DNA of 64,000 nucleotides from Steromphala cineraria (Eukaryota > Mollusca > Gastropoda > Trochida > Trochidae), in the NCBI GenBank assembly GCA_916613615.1, contig OU744721.1, positions 85,131,060 to 85,195,059 of the forward strand, read 5' to 3'. Of this stretch, positions 14,100 through 26,975 are shown piece after piece. Below the pieces are notes generated by a model. The model saw nothing but the letters and a program-made list of their open reading frames with translations, searched no databases and was not told where the DNA came from. Numbering within the stretch: position 1 is the stretch's first letter; every line of letters begins with the position of its first letter. The position numbers were made by a program, and so were the translations under genes.

Positions 14100-14480
14100 C
14101 TTTATACAGAAAACAAATAAGTAAAGTAAAAGGGTCCACTCAATCCATGAATCTAACCACATTTTTAGTCTCAAAACATTATACTGAAAATGTTTGAGAA
14201 ATATGCCGAGAAAAGGCCGAATGAAAAATTCAGAATAAAGTAGCAAAAGGCACAACTCCACCACAAGATCAAACCACATACATGTACCAAGTTAAGCAAC
14301 ATAATGATAAATAAATGTTGAAATAGAGGCCGGTAAAGGACCCTAAACTCTGTACGACTTAAATTAAAATTGTAACCATGGAACATTTAAAATAACAAAC
14401 TCTACCACTAGATGTCTCCACGTACAAAGATTCATGAAAATGAAAATAACATTAAATTGTTTTTGAGATATGGCCCATCC
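14100..14480. repeat. Diverged ~115-145 bp tandem repeat, about 3 units
   Basis: Units share (A)CCACATTT/ACATACATGTACC-like starts and GAGAAATATGCCGAGAAAAGG, GAAATAGAGGCCGGTAAAGG or GAGATATGGCCC ends. The two overlapping minus-strand frames over it are noncoding by-products. This type of 'TATGGCC' repeat recurs in molluscan noncoding DNA by my recollection. Confidence 0.45.
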
Positions 14481-14831
14481 CCGCATGCACTAAACTCATT
14501 GGAACAAGAAAATGTAAAAGATCAGAATAACCAAATAACATTATAACAGAGAGTATGTCTTAATGTCTGATGCTTTTTTAGAATGAAAACCGTTCACACA
14601 TTTGTTTTCATATCAGATTTGAAAAAACCCATAAAAATATGATTATACTCCATGTTTTTATGTGTTCTATACTCGCTATGCGTGGTGGAAGTTTTGCATG
14701 TTCTATGATTCTTATCTATTTTCACTATGCAAACATGTCTCTGTATTCAAATATGCTATTAATAAAACACATAGTAACAGCGAGAAGTCCTGTACTTCGA
14801 ACATATATACCCAAGCTTGTTTTGGGTCTTG

Positions 14832-14905
14832 TCGACTTTTTGGCAGAAACTATACCCTTTTGCAATGCCGACATTTTGGCAAAAACCATACCCTTCTGCA
14901 ATGCC
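14832..14905 (+). repeat. Two-copy ~39-bp tandem repeat
   Basis: ACTTTTTGGCAGAAACTATA and ACATTTTGGCAAAAACCATA each run into CCCTT(T/C)TGCAATGCCG. It lies in a 118-codon open frame that I do not regard as a gene. Confidence 0.7.
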
Positions 14906-15232
14906 GTAAGTGATACTGAAGTGACGACTCAAAATAAAAAGTTAACAGTGAAATTAACTAGAATTATTGCATTTAGTAAAATTTCTTTCCTTTAGGCATT
15001 TTGTAATTCATGCCGCAGTTTAAATCAATCGATGCTAATTTAACTAAATACATGTCACAAGAACATGTTATAATACCTGTCTTATCTTTAAGTGATTTGT
15101 TCCATAAGGTTAAGATTTCGTTGTTCATTATGGCAAATCCTTGCATGACAAAAGCAGCATTTTTGTGATTAGGATATCTTTATCACTTTAACATTCTCAG
15201 TTGGCAAGGTCAAATCCAAAAATTTCACTTAA

Positions 15233-15241
15233 GAATTTATT
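15233..15241. repeat. Left target-site duplication of the giant element
   Basis: GAATTTATT sits immediately outside the left GGGTCTG terminus and is repeated exactly outside the right terminus. The two copies share no wider homology, as expected for a duplication made on insertion. The predicted empty site joins ...CACTTAAGAATTTATT to TATAAAATTCC.... Confidence 0.85.
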
Positions 15242-15247
15242 GGGTCT

Positions 15248-15431
15248 GTGAAGTTAGCTCCCAGTTCACGGTTCCCGGTTCATTATTCAAATTGTGAAGT
15301 TAGCTCCCAGTTCACGGTTCCTGGTTCATTATTCAAATTGTGAAGTTAGCTCCCAGTTCACGGTTCCTAGTTCCTTATTCAAATTGTGAAGTTGGTTCCC
15401 AGTTCACGGTTCCCAGTTCCTTATTCGAATA
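15248..15431 (+). repeat. 46-bp terminal tandem repeat, 4 copies
   Basis: Units begin GTGAAGTT at 15248, 15294, 15340 and 15386, so the period is exactly 46 bp. Each carries CTCCCAGTTCACGGTTCC followed by a TTATTCAAATT-like end. The last unit is altered (GGTTCCCAGTTCAC in place of AGCTCCCAGTTCAC). The units lie at the extreme tip, where transposases of related elements bind; binding here is inference. Confidence 0.9.
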
Positions 15432-15479
15432 GGAAGTAATAGCTCCCGGTTCTATGTTCAGTTATAATACCCGTTTACC

Positions 15480-15665
15480 CGTTAAACTGATATGTTTACC
15501 ATTGTCCAAGTATTAGGAATATGCCGAGTCTACTTCTGTACATGAGCAAAGGGCGCAAATGTCATGCACGGCTACCTATAGCATTTTGATTCTAATATAC
15601 ACAGTCGCAGTATCAGCCACACTATCGCTGTACCCGGTTTCTTATTCGACTCGCCCACACCCGTT
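15480..15665 (+). repeat. Divergent edge monomer of the 206-bp satellite, left
   Basis: This stretch aligns with the satellite monomer (ATTAGGAATATGCCGAGTCT against ATTAGGTCTATGTCCAGTCT, then CTTCTGTACATGAGCAAAG, and a TTCTTATTCGACTCG end) but carries private sequence such as CAGTCGCAGTATCAGCC. It is nearly identical, inverted, to 41046-41240. Divergent outermost monomers are typical of tandem arrays homogenised in their interior. Confidence 0.7.
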
Positions 15666-16089
15666 TCGTGAAAGATATGTTGAATAAGCATATATATGAT
15701 CTATGTCCAGTCTACCTCTGTACATAAGCAAAATGCAATATACGCTCGTACATTTACGTACAGGGCTATTAGATAGATGCAAGGTGCCAGCTCCCAGTTC
15801 CCAATTCAAAGTGTGAAGTTGGCACCGGGTTCATTATTCGACTCTAGACTCGCTCACACCCGTTTCAAGAAAGTTATGTTTATCATTGAATAAGCATATA
15901 TTAGGTCTATGTCCAGTCTACCTCTGTACATAATCAAAGTGCAAAGTATGCTCGTACATTTACATACAGGGCTATTAGATAGATGCAAGGTGCTAGCTCC
16001 CAGTTCGCTATTCAAAGTGTGAAGTTGGCACCGGGTTCATTATTCGACTTTAGACTCGCTCACACCCGTTCAAAATAGATAAGTTTGTC

Positions 16090-19000
16090 ATTGAATAAGC
16101 ATATATTAGGTCTATGTCAAGACTACCTCTGTACATAATCAAAGTGCAAAATATGCTCGTACATTTACGTACAGGGCTATAAGATAGATGCAAGGTGCCA
16201 GCTCCCAGTTCACTATTCAAAGTGTGAAGTTGGCACCGGGTTCATTATTCGACTCTAGACTCGCTCACACCCGTTTCAAGAAAAATTATGTTTATCATTG
16301 AATAAGCATATATTAGGTCTATGTCAAGACTACCTCTGTACATAATCAAAGTGCAAAATATGCTCGTACATTTACGTACAGGGCTATTAGATTGATGCAA
16401 GGTGCTAGCTCCCAGTTCCCTATTCAAAGTGTGAAGTTGGAACCGGGTTCATTATTCGACTTTAGACTCGCTTACACCCGTTTCAAAATAGATAAGTTTA
16501 TCATTGAATAAGCATATATTAGGTCTAGGTCAATACTACCTCTGTACATAATCAAAGTGCAAAATATGCTCGTACATTTACGTACAGGGCTATTAGATAG
16601 ATGCAATGTGCCAGCTCCCAGTTCCCTATTCAAAGTGTGAAGTTGGCACCGGGTTCATTATTCGACTCTAGACTCGCTCACACCCGTTTCAAGAAAGTTA
16701 TGTTTATCATTGAATAAGCATATATTAGGTCTATGTCCAGTCTACCTCTGTACATAAGCAAAGTGCAATGTATGCTCGTACATTTACGTACAGGTCTATT
16801 AGATAGATGCAAGGTGCTAGCTCCCAGTTCCTTATTCAAACTGTGAAGTTGGCACCGGGTTCATTATTCGACTTTAGACTCGCTTACACCCGTTTCAAAA
16901 TAGATAAGTTTATCATTGAATAAGCATATATTAGGTCTATGTCCAGTCTACCTCTGTACATAAGCAAAGTGCAATGTATGCTCGTACATTTACGTACAGG
17001 TCTATTAGATAGATGCAAGGTGCTAGCTCCCAGTTCCTTATTCAAACTGTGAAGTTGGCACCGGGTTCATTATTCGACTTTAGACTCGCTCACACCCGTT
17101 TCAAAATAGATATGTTTGTCATTGAATAAGCAAATATTAGGTCTATGTCAAGACTACCTCTGTACATAATCAAAGTGCAAAATATGCTCGTACATTTACG
17201 TACAGGGCTATTAGATAGATGCAAGGTGCTAGCTCCCAGTTCCCTATTCAAAGTGTAAAGTTGGAACCGGGTTCATTATTCGACTTTAGACTCGCTTACA
17301 CCCGTTTCAAAATAGATAAGTTTATCATTGAATAAGCATATATTAGGTCTAGGTCAATACTACCTCTGTACATAATCAAAGTGCAAAATATGCTCGTACA
17401 TTTACGTACAGGGCTATTAGATACATGCAATGTGCCAGCTCCCAGTTCCCTATTCAAAGTGTGAAGTTGGCACCGGGTTCATTATTCGACTCTAGACTCG
17501 CTCACACCCGTTTCAAGAAAGTTATGTTTATCATTGAATAAGCATATATTAGGTCAATGTCCAGTCTACCTCTGTACATAAGCAAAGTGCAATGTATGCT
17601 CGTACATTTACGTACAGGGCTATAAGATAGATGCAAGGTGCTAGCTCCCAGTTCCCTATTCAAAGTGTGAAGTTGGCACCGGGTTCATTATTCGACTTTA
17701 GACTCGCTTACACCCGTTTCAAAATAGATAAGTTTATCATTGAATAAGCATATATTAGGTCTATGTCAAGACTACCTCTGTACATAATCAAAGTGCAAAA
17801 TATGCTCGTACATTTACGTACAGGGCTATTAGATTGATGCAAGGTGCTAGCTCCCAGTTCCCTATTCAAAGTGTGAAGTTGGAACCGGGTTCATTATTCG
17901 ACTTTAGACTCGCTTACACCCGTTTCAAAATAGATAAGTTTATCATTGAATAAGCATATATTAGGTCTAGGTCAATACTACCTCTGTACATAATCAAAGT
18001 GCAAAATATGCTCGTACATTTACGTACAGGGCTATTAGATAGATGCAAGGTGCTAGCTCCCAGTTCCCTATTCAAAGTGTGAAGTTGGCACCGGGTTCAT
18101 TATTCGACTTTAGACTCGCTCACACCCGGTTTAAAATAGATATGTTTGTCATTGAATAAGCAAATATTAGGTCTATGTCAAGACTACCTCTGTACATAAT
18201 CAAAGTGCAAAATATGCTCGTACATTTACGTACAGGGCTATTAGATAGATGCAAGGTGCTAGCTCCCAGTTCCCTATTCAAAGTGTGAAGTTGGAACCGG
18301 GTTCATTATTCGACTTTAGACTCGCTTACACCCGTTTCAAAATAGATAAGTTTATCATTGAATAAGCATATATTAGGTCTAGGTCAATACTACCTCTGTA
18401 CATAATCAAAGTGCAAAATATGCTCGTACATTTACGTACAGGGCTATTAGATACATGCAATGTGCCAGTTCCCAGTTCCCTATTCAAAGTGTGAAGTTGG
18501 CAGCGGGTTCATTATTCGACTCTAGACTCGCTCACACCCGTTTCAAGAAAGTTATGTTTATCATTGAATAAGCATATATTAGGTCTATGTCCAGTCTACC
18601 TCTGTACATAAGCAAAGTGCAATGTATGCTCGTACATTTACGTACAGGGCTATTAGATAGATGCAAGGTGCCAGCTCCCAGTTCCCAATTCAAAGTGTGA
18701 AGTTGGCACCGGGTTCATTATTCGACTCTAGACTCGCTCACACCCGTTTCAAGAAAGTTATGTTTATCATTGAATAAGCATATATTAGGTCTATGTCCAG
18801 TCTACCTCTGTACATAATCAAAGTGCAAAGTATGCTCGTACATTTACATACAGGGCTATTAGATAGATGCAAGGTGCTAGCTCCCAGTTCGCTATTCAAA
18901 GTGTGAAGTTGGCACCGGGTTCATTATTCGACTTTAGACTCGCTCACACCCGTTTCAAAATAGATAAGTTTGTCATTGAATAAGCATATATTAGGTCTAT

Positions 19001-20620
19001 GTCAAGACTACCTCTGTACATAATCAAAGTGCAAAATATGCTCGTACATTTACGTACAGGGCTATAAGATAGATGCAAGGTGCCAGCTCCCAGTTCACTA
19101 TTCAAAGTGTGAAGTTGGCACCGGGTTCATTATTCGACTCTAGACTCGCTCACACCCGTTTCAAAATAGATAAGTTTATCATTGAATAAGCATATATTAG
19201 GTCTAGGTCAATACTACCTCTGTACATAATCAAAGTGCAAAATATGCTCGTACATTTACGTACAGGGCTATTAGATAGATGCAAGTTGCCAGCTCCCAGT
19301 TCCCTATTCAAAGTGTGAAGTTGGCGGCGGGTTCATTATTCGACTTTAGACTCGCTTACACCCGTTTCAAAATAGATAAGTTTATCATTGAATAAGCATA
19401 TATTAGGTCTATGTCCAGTCTACCTCTGTACATAAGCAAAGTGCAATGTATGCTCGTACATTTACGTACAGGTCTATTAGATAGATGCAAGGTGCTAGCT
19501 CCCAGTTCCTTATTCAAACTGTGAAGTTGGCACCGGGTTCATTATTCGACTTTAGACTCGCTTACACCCGTTTCAAAATAGATAAGTTTATCATTGAATA
19601 AGCATATATTAGGTCTATGTCCAGTCTACCTCTGTACATAAGCAAAGTGCAATGTATGCTCGTACATTTACGTACAGGTCTATTAGATAGATGCAAGGTG
19701 CTAGCTCCCAGTTCCTTATTCAAACTGTGAAGTTGGCACCGGGTTCATTATTCGACTTTAGACTCGCTCACACCCGTTTCAAAATAGATATGTTTGTCAT
19801 TGAATAAGCAAATATTAGGTCTATGTCAAGACTACCTCTGTACATAATCAAAGTGCAAAATATGCTCGTACATTTACGTACAGGGCTATTAGATAGATGC
19901 AAGGTGCTAGCTCCCAGTTCCCTATTCAAAGTGTAAAGTTGGAACCGGGTTCATTATTCGACTTTAGACTCGCTTACACCCGTTTCAAAATAGATAAGTT
20001 TATCATTGAATAAGCATATATTAGGTCTAGGTCAATACTACCTCTGTACATAATCAAAGTGCAAAATATGCTCGTACATTTACGTACAGGGCTATTAGAT
20101 ACATGCAATGTGCCAGCTCCCAGTTCCCTATTCAAAGTGTGAAGTTGGCACCGGGTTCATTATTCGACTCTAGACTCGCTCACACCCGTTTCAAGAAAGT
20201 TATGTTTATCATTGAATAAGCATATATTAGGTCAATGTCCAGTCTACCTCTGTACATAAGCAAAGTGCAATGTATGCTCGTACATTTACGTACAGGGCTA
20301 TAAGATAGATGCAAGGTGCTAGCTCCCAGTTCCCTATTCAAAGTGTGAAGTTGGCACCGGGTTCATTATTCGACTTTAGACTCGCTTACACCCGTTTCAA
20401 AATAGATAAGTTTATCATTGAATAAGCATATATTAGGTCTATGTCAAGACTACCTCTGTACATAATCAAAGTGCAAAATATGCTCGTACATTTACGTACA
20501 GGGCTATTAGATTGATGCAAGGTGCTAGCTCCCAGTTCCCTATTCAAAGTGTGAAGTTGGAACCGGGTTCATTATTCGACTTTAGACTCGCTTACACCCG
20601 TTTCAAAATAGATAAGTTTA
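16090..20620 (+). repeat. Higher-order repeat block, copy 1 (4,533 bp, 22 monomers)
   Basis: All variant markers I followed in this block reappear exactly 4,533 bp later, including an AAGAAAAATTATG monomer at about 16280/20813 and a CGGTTTAAAATAG monomer at about 18126/22659. The block is itself a 13-monomer plus a 9-monomer subunit. Boundaries are approximate because only sparse variants define them. Confidence 0.75.
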
Positions 20621-23600
20621 TCATTGAATAAGCATATATTAGGTCTATGTCAAGACTACCTCTGTACATAATCAAAGTGCAAAATATGCTCGTACATTTA
20701 CGTACAGGGCTATAAGATAGATGCAAGGTGCCAGCTCCCAGTTCACTATTCAAAGTGTGAAGTTGGCACCGGGTTCATTATTCGACTCTAGACTCGCTCA
20801 CACCCGTTTCAAGAAAAATTATGTTTATCATTGAATAAGCATATATTAGGTCTATGTCAAGACTACCTCTGTACATAATCAAAGTGCAAAATATGCTCGT
20901 ACATTTACGTACAGGGCTATTAGATTGATGCAAGGTGCTAGCTCCCAGTTCCCTATTCAAAGTGTGAAGTTGGAACCGGGTTCATTATTCGACTTTAGAC
21001 TCGCTTACACCCGTTTCAAAATAGATAAGTTTATCATTGAATAAGCATATATTAGGTCTAGGTCAATACTACCTCTGTACATAATCAAAGTGCAAAATAT
21101 GCTCGTACATTTACGTACAGGGCTATTAGATAGATGCAATGTGCCAGCTCCCAGTTCCCTATTCAAAGTGTGAAGTTGGCACCGGGTTCATTATTCGACT
21201 CTAGACTCGCTCACACCCGTTTCAAGAAAGTTATGTTTATCATTGAATAAGCATATATTAGGTCTATGTCCAGTCTACCTCTGTACATAAGCAAAGTGCA
21301 ATGTATGCTCGTACATTTACGTACAGGTCTATTAGATAGATGCAAGGTGCTAGCTCCCAGTTCCTTATTCAAACTGTGAAGTTGGCACCGGGTTCATTAT
21401 TCGACTTTAGACTCGCTTACACCCGTTTCAAAATAGATAAGTTTATCATTGAATAAGCATATATTAGGTCTATGTCCAGTCTACCTCTGTACATAAGCAA
21501 AGTGCAATGTATGCTCGTACATTTACGTACAGGTCTATTAGATAGATGCAAGGTGCTAGCTCCCAGTTCCTTATTCAAACTGTGAAGTTGGCACCGGGTT
21601 CATTATTCGACTTTAGACTCGCTCACACCCGTTTCAAAATAGATATGTTTGTCATTGAATAAGCAAATATTAGGTCTATGTCAAGACTACCTCTGTACAT
21701 AATCAAAGTGCAAAATATGCTCGTACATTTACGTACAGGGCTATTAGATAGATGCAAGGTGCTAGCTCCCAGTTCCCTATTCAAAGTGTAAAGTTGGAAC
21801 CGGGTTCATTATTCGACTTTAGACTCGCTTACACCCGTTTCAAAATAGATAAGTTTATCATTGAATAAGCATATATTAGGTCTAGGTCAATACTACCTCT
21901 GTACATAATCAAAGTGCAAAATATGCTCGTACATTTACGTACAGGGCTATTAGATACATGCAATGTGCCAGCTCCCAGTTCCCTATTCAAAGTGTGAAGT
22001 TGGCACCGGGTTCATTATTCGACTCTAGACTCGCTCACACCCGTTTCAAGAAAGTTATGTTTATCATTGAATAAGCATATATTAGGTCAATGTCCAGTCT
22101 ACCTCTGTACATAAGCAAAGTGCAATGTATGCTCGTACATTTACGTACAGGGCTATAAGATAGATGCAAGGTGCTAGCTCCCAGTTCCCTATTCAAAGTG
22201 TGAAGTTGGCACCGGGTTCATTATTCGACTTTAGACTCGCTTACACCCGTTTCAAAATAGATAAGTTTATCATTGAATAAGCATATATTAGGTCTATGTC
22301 AAGACTACCTCTGTACATAATCAAAGTGCAAAATATGCTCGTACATTTACGTACAGGGCTATTAGATTGATGCAAGGTGCTAGCTCCCAGTTCCCTATTC
22401 AAAGTGTGAAGTTGGAACCGGGTTCATTATTCGACTTTAGACTCGCTTACACCCGTTTCAAAATAGATAAGTTTATCATTGAATAAGCATATATTAGGTC
22501 TAGGTCAATACTACCTCTGTACATAATCAAAGTGCAAAATATGCTCGTACATTTACGTACAGGGCTATTAGATAGATGCAAGGTGCTAGCTCCCAGTTCC
22601 CTATTCAAAGTGTGAAGTTGGCACCGGGTTCATTATTCGACTTTAGACTCGCTCACACCCGGTTTAAAATAGATATGTTTGTCATTGAATAAGCAAATAT
22701 TAGGTCTATGTCAAGACTACCTCTGTACATAATCAAAGTGCAAAATATGCTCGTACATTTACGTACAGGGCTATTAGATAGATGCAAGGTGCTAGCTCCC
22801 AGTTCCCTATTCAAAGTGTGAAGTTGGAACCGGGTTCATTATTCGACTTTAGACTCGCTTACACCCGTTTCAAAATAGATAAGTTTATCATTGAATAAGC
22901 ATATATTAGGTCTAGGTCAATACTACCTCTGTACATAATCAAAGTGCAAAATATGCTCGTACATTTACGTACAGGGCTATTAGATACATGCAATGTGCCA
23001 GTTCCCAGTTCCCTATTCAAAGTGTGAAGTTGGCAGCGGGTTCATTATTCGACTCTAGACTCGCTCACACCCGTTTCAAGAAAGTTATGTTTATCATTGA
23101 ATAAGCATATATTAGGTCTATGTCCAGTCTACCTCTGTACATAAGCAAAGTGCAATGTATGCTCGTACATTTACGTACAGGGCTATTAGATAGATGCAAG
23201 GTGCCAGCTCCCAGTTCCCAATTCAAAGTGTGAAGTTGGCACCGGGTTCATTATTCGACTCTAGACTCGCTCACACCCGTTTCAAGAAAGTTATGTTTAT
23301 CATTGAATAAGCATATATTAGGTCTATGTCCAGTCTACCTCTGTACATAATCAAAGTGCAAAGTATGCTCGTACATTTACATACAGGGCTATTAGATAGA
23401 TGCAAGGTGCTAGCTCCCAGTTCGCTATTCAAAGTGTGAAGTTGGCACCGGGTTCATTATTCGACTTTAGACTCGCTCACACCCGTTTCAAAATAGATAA
23501 GTTTGTCATTGAATAAGCATATATTAGGTCTATGTCAAGACTACCTCTGTACATAATCAAAGTGCAAAATATGCTCGTACATTTACGTACAGGGCTATAA

Positions 23601-25153
23601 GATAGATGCAAGGTGCCAGCTCCCAGTTCACTATTCAAAGTGTGAAGTTGGCACCGGGTTCATTATTCGACTCTAGACTCGCTCACACCCGTTTCAAAAT
23701 AGATAAGTTTATCATTGAATAAGCATATATTAGGTCTAGGTCAATACTACCTCTGTACATAATCAAAGTGCAAAATATGCTCGTACATTTACGTACAGGG
23801 CTATTAGATAGATGCAAGTTGCCAGCTCCCAGTTCCCTATTCAAAGTGTGAAGTTGGCGGCGGGTTCATTATTCGACTTTAGACTCGCTTACACCCGTTT
23901 CAAAATAGATAAGTTTATCATTGAATAAGCATATATTAGGTCTATGTCCAGTCTACCTCTGTACATAAGCAAAGTGCAATGTATGCTCGTACATTTACGT
24001 ACAGGTCTATTAGATAGATGCAAGGTGCTAGCTCCCAGTTCCTTATTCAAACTGTGAAGTTGGCACCGGGTTCATTATTCGACTTTAGACTCGCTTACAC
24101 CCGTTTCAAAATAGATAAGTTTATCATTGAATAAGCATATATTAGGTCTATGTCCAGTCTACCTCTGTACATAAGCAAAGTGCAATGTATGCTCGTACAT
24201 TTACGTACAGGTCTATTAGATAGATGCAAGGTGCTAGCTCCCAGTTCCTTATTCAAACTGTGAAGTTGGCACCGGGTTCATTATTCGACTTTAGACTCGC
24301 TCACACCCGTTTCAAAATAGATATGTTTGTCATTGAATAAGCAAATATTAGGTCTATGTCAAGACTACCTCTGTACATAATCAAAGTGCAAAATATGCTC
24401 GTACATTTACGTACAGGGCTATTAGATAGATGCAAGGTGCTAGCTCCCAGTTCCCTATTCAAAGTGTAAAGTTGGAACCGGGTTCATTATTCGACTTTAG
24501 ACTCGCTTACACCCGTTTCAAAATAGATAAGTTTATCATTGAATAAGCATATATTAGGTCTAGGTCAATACTACCTCTGTACATAATCAAAGTGCAAAAT
24601 ATGCTCGTACATTTACGTACAGGGCTATTAGATACATGCAATGTGCCAGCTCCCAGTTCCCTATTCAAAGTGTGAAGTTGGCACCGGGTTCATTATTCGA
24701 CTCTAGACTCGCTCACACCCGTTTCAAGAAAGTTATGTTTATCATTGAATAAGCATATATTAGGTCAATGTCCAGTCTACCTCTGTACATAAGCAAAGTG
24801 CAATGTATGCTCGTACATTTACGTACAGGGCTATAAGATAGATGCAAGGTGCTAGCTCCCAGTTCCCTATTCAAAGTGTGAAGTTGGCACCGGGTTCATT
24901 ATTCGACTTTAGACTCGCTTACACCCGTTTCAAAATAGATAAGTTTATCATTGAATAAGCATATATTAGGTCTATGTCAAGACTACCTCTGTACATAATC
25001 AAAGTGCAAAATATGCTCGTACATTTACGTACAGGGCTATTAGATTGATGCAAGGTGCTAGCTCCCAGTTCCCTATTCAAAGTGTGAAGTTGGAACCGGG
25101 TTCATTATTCGACTTTAGACTCGCTTACACCCGTTTCAAAATAGATAAGTTTA
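20621..25153 (+). repeat. Higher-order repeat block, copy 2 (4,533 bp, 22 monomers)
   Basis: Register at offset 4,533 holds through this block and then breaks near 25170, after which the sequence follows the 2,678-bp (13-monomer) register of the previous block instead. The switch in register suggests a crossover or conversion junction within the array. Confidence 0.7.
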
Positions 25154-26975
25154 TCATTGAATAAGCATATATTAGGTCTAGGTCAATACTACCTCTGTAC
25201 ATAATCAAAGTGCAAAATATGCTCGTACATTTACGTACAGGGCTATTAGATAGATGCAAGGTGCTAGCTCCCAGTTCCCTATTCAAAGTGTGAAGTTGGC
25301 ACCGGGTTCATTATTCGACTTTAGACTCGCTCACACCCGTTTCAAAATAGATATGTTTGTCATTGAATAAGCAAATATTAGGTCTATGTCAAGACTACCT
25401 CTGTACATAATCAAAGTGCAAAATATGCTCGTACATTTACGTACAGGGCTATTAGATAGATGCAAGGTGCTAGCTCCCAGTTCCCTATTCAAAGTGTGAA
25501 GTTGGAACCGGGTTCATTATTCGACTTTAGACTCGCTTACACCCGTTTCAAAATAGATAAGTTTATCATTGAATAAGCATATATTAGGTCTAGGTCAATA
25601 CTACCTCTGTACATAATCAAAGTGCAAAATATGCTCGTACATTTACGTACAGGGCTATTAGATACATGCAATGTGCCAGTTCCCAGTTCCCTATTCAAAG
25701 TGTGAAGTTGGCAGCGGGTTCATTATTCGACTCTAGACTCGCTCACACCCGTTTCAAGAAAGTTATGTTTATCATTGAATAAGCATATATTAGGTCTATG
25801 TCCAGTCTACCTCTGTACATAAGCAAAGTGCAATGTATGCTCGTACATTTACGTACAGGGCTATTAGATAGATGCAAGGTGCCAGCTCCCAGTTCCCAAT
25901 TCAAAGTGTGAAGTTGGCACCGGGTTCATTATTCGACTCTAGACTCGCTCACACCCGTTTCAAGAAAGTTATGTTTATCATTGAATAAGCATATATTAGG
26001 TCTATGTCCAGTCTACCTCTGTACATAATCAAAGTGCAAAGTATGCTCGTACATTTACATACAGGGCTATTAGATAGATGCAAGGTGCTAGCTCCCAGTT
26101 CGCTATTCAAAGTGTGAAGTTGGCACCGGGTTCATTATTCGACTTTAGACTCGCTCACACCCGTTTCAAAATAGATAAGTTTGTCATTGAATAAGCATAT
26201 ATTAGGTCTATGTCAAGACTACCTCTGTACATAATCAAAGTGCAAAATATGCTCGTACATTTACGTACAGGGCTATAAGATAGATGCAAGGTGCCAGCTC
26301 CCAGTTCACTATTCAAAGTGTGAAGTTGGCACCGGGTTCATTATTCGACTCTAGACTCGCTCACACCCGTTTCAAAATAGATAAGTTTATCATTGAATAA
26401 GCATATATTAGGTCTAGGTCAATACTACCTCTGTACATAATCAAAGTGCAAAATATGCTCGTACATTTACGTACAGGGCTATTAGATACATGCAATGTGC
26501 CAGCTCCCAGTTCCCTATTCAAAGTGTGAAGTTGGCAGCGGGTTCATTATTCGACTCTAGACTCGCTCACACCCGTTTCAAGAAAGTTATGTTTATCATT
26601 GAATAAGCATATATTAGGTCTATGTCAAGACTACCTCTGTACATAAGCAAAGTGCAATGTATGCTCGTACATTTACGTACAGGTCTATTAGATAGATGCA
26701 AGTTGCTAGCTCCCAGTTCCTTATTCAAACTGTGAAGTTGGCACCGGGTTCATTATTCGACTTTAGACTCGCTTACACCCGTTTCAAAATAGATAAGTTT
26801 ATCATTGAATAAGCATATATTAGGTCTATGTCAAGACTACCTCTGTACATAATCAAAGTGCAAAATATGCTCGTACATTTACGTACAGGGCTATTAGATA
26901 GATGCAAGGTGCTAGCTCCCAGTTCCCTATTCAAAGTGTGACGTTGGCACCGGGTTCCTTATTCGACTTTAGTCT

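Larger units (their letters stand above)
9831..15232. other. Gene-free stretch, remainder of duplicated segment B
   Basis: It carries blocks II-IV of copy B, the diverged tandem repeat at 14.1-14.5 kb and the 39-bp pair at 14.8 kb, and ends at the left target duplication of the giant element. Open frames at 9856, 11198, 14171 and 14639 show no recognisable domain. Confidence 0.6.
15242..26975 (+). repeat. Left inverted arm of the giant element
   Basis: From the outside inwards the arm holds the GGGTCT tip, four 46-bp repeats, a divergent edge monomer and about 55 monomers of a ~206-bp satellite, ending abruptly at ...TATTCGACTTTAG before unrelated core sequence. The outer ~430 bp match the outer end of the right arm almost base for base in inverse orientation. 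It is about twice as long as the right arm, because of extra satellite copies and not extra kinds of sequence. Confidence 0.85.
15666..26975 (+). repeat. 206-bp satellite array, about 55 monomers, with higher-order structure
   Basis: The anchor GTGTGAAGTT recurs every 205-207 bp from 15811 to 26936, 54 intervals averaging 206.0 bp. The monomer contains TAAGCATATATTAGGTCTA, CTACCTCTGTACATAA, CTCGTACATTTACGTACAG and a block resembling the 46-bp tip repeat (CTCCCAGTTCCCTATTCAAA, then TTGGCACCGGGTTCATTATTC). Variant monomers recur at fixed offsets. A 'GATACATGCAATG' monomer lies at 17411, 20089, 21944 and 24622; a 'GTGTAAAGTTGG' monomer lies at 17251, 19929, 21784 and 24462. Offsets are 2,678, 1,855 and 2,678 bp, that is 13, 9 and 13 monomers. 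The open frames on the minus strand here are by-products of the repeat. Confidence 0.95.

Noticed and set aside
14639..14995. 118-codon frame, longest outside the element
   Set aside because: It overlaps a 39-bp tandem duplication and a second frame in another register; no domain recognised.
16245..20960. Identical minus-strand 60-codon frames at 16245-16427 and 20778-20960
   Set aside because: They are the same satellite monomers 4,533 bp apart; the frame arises from the repeat and is not conserved between monomers.
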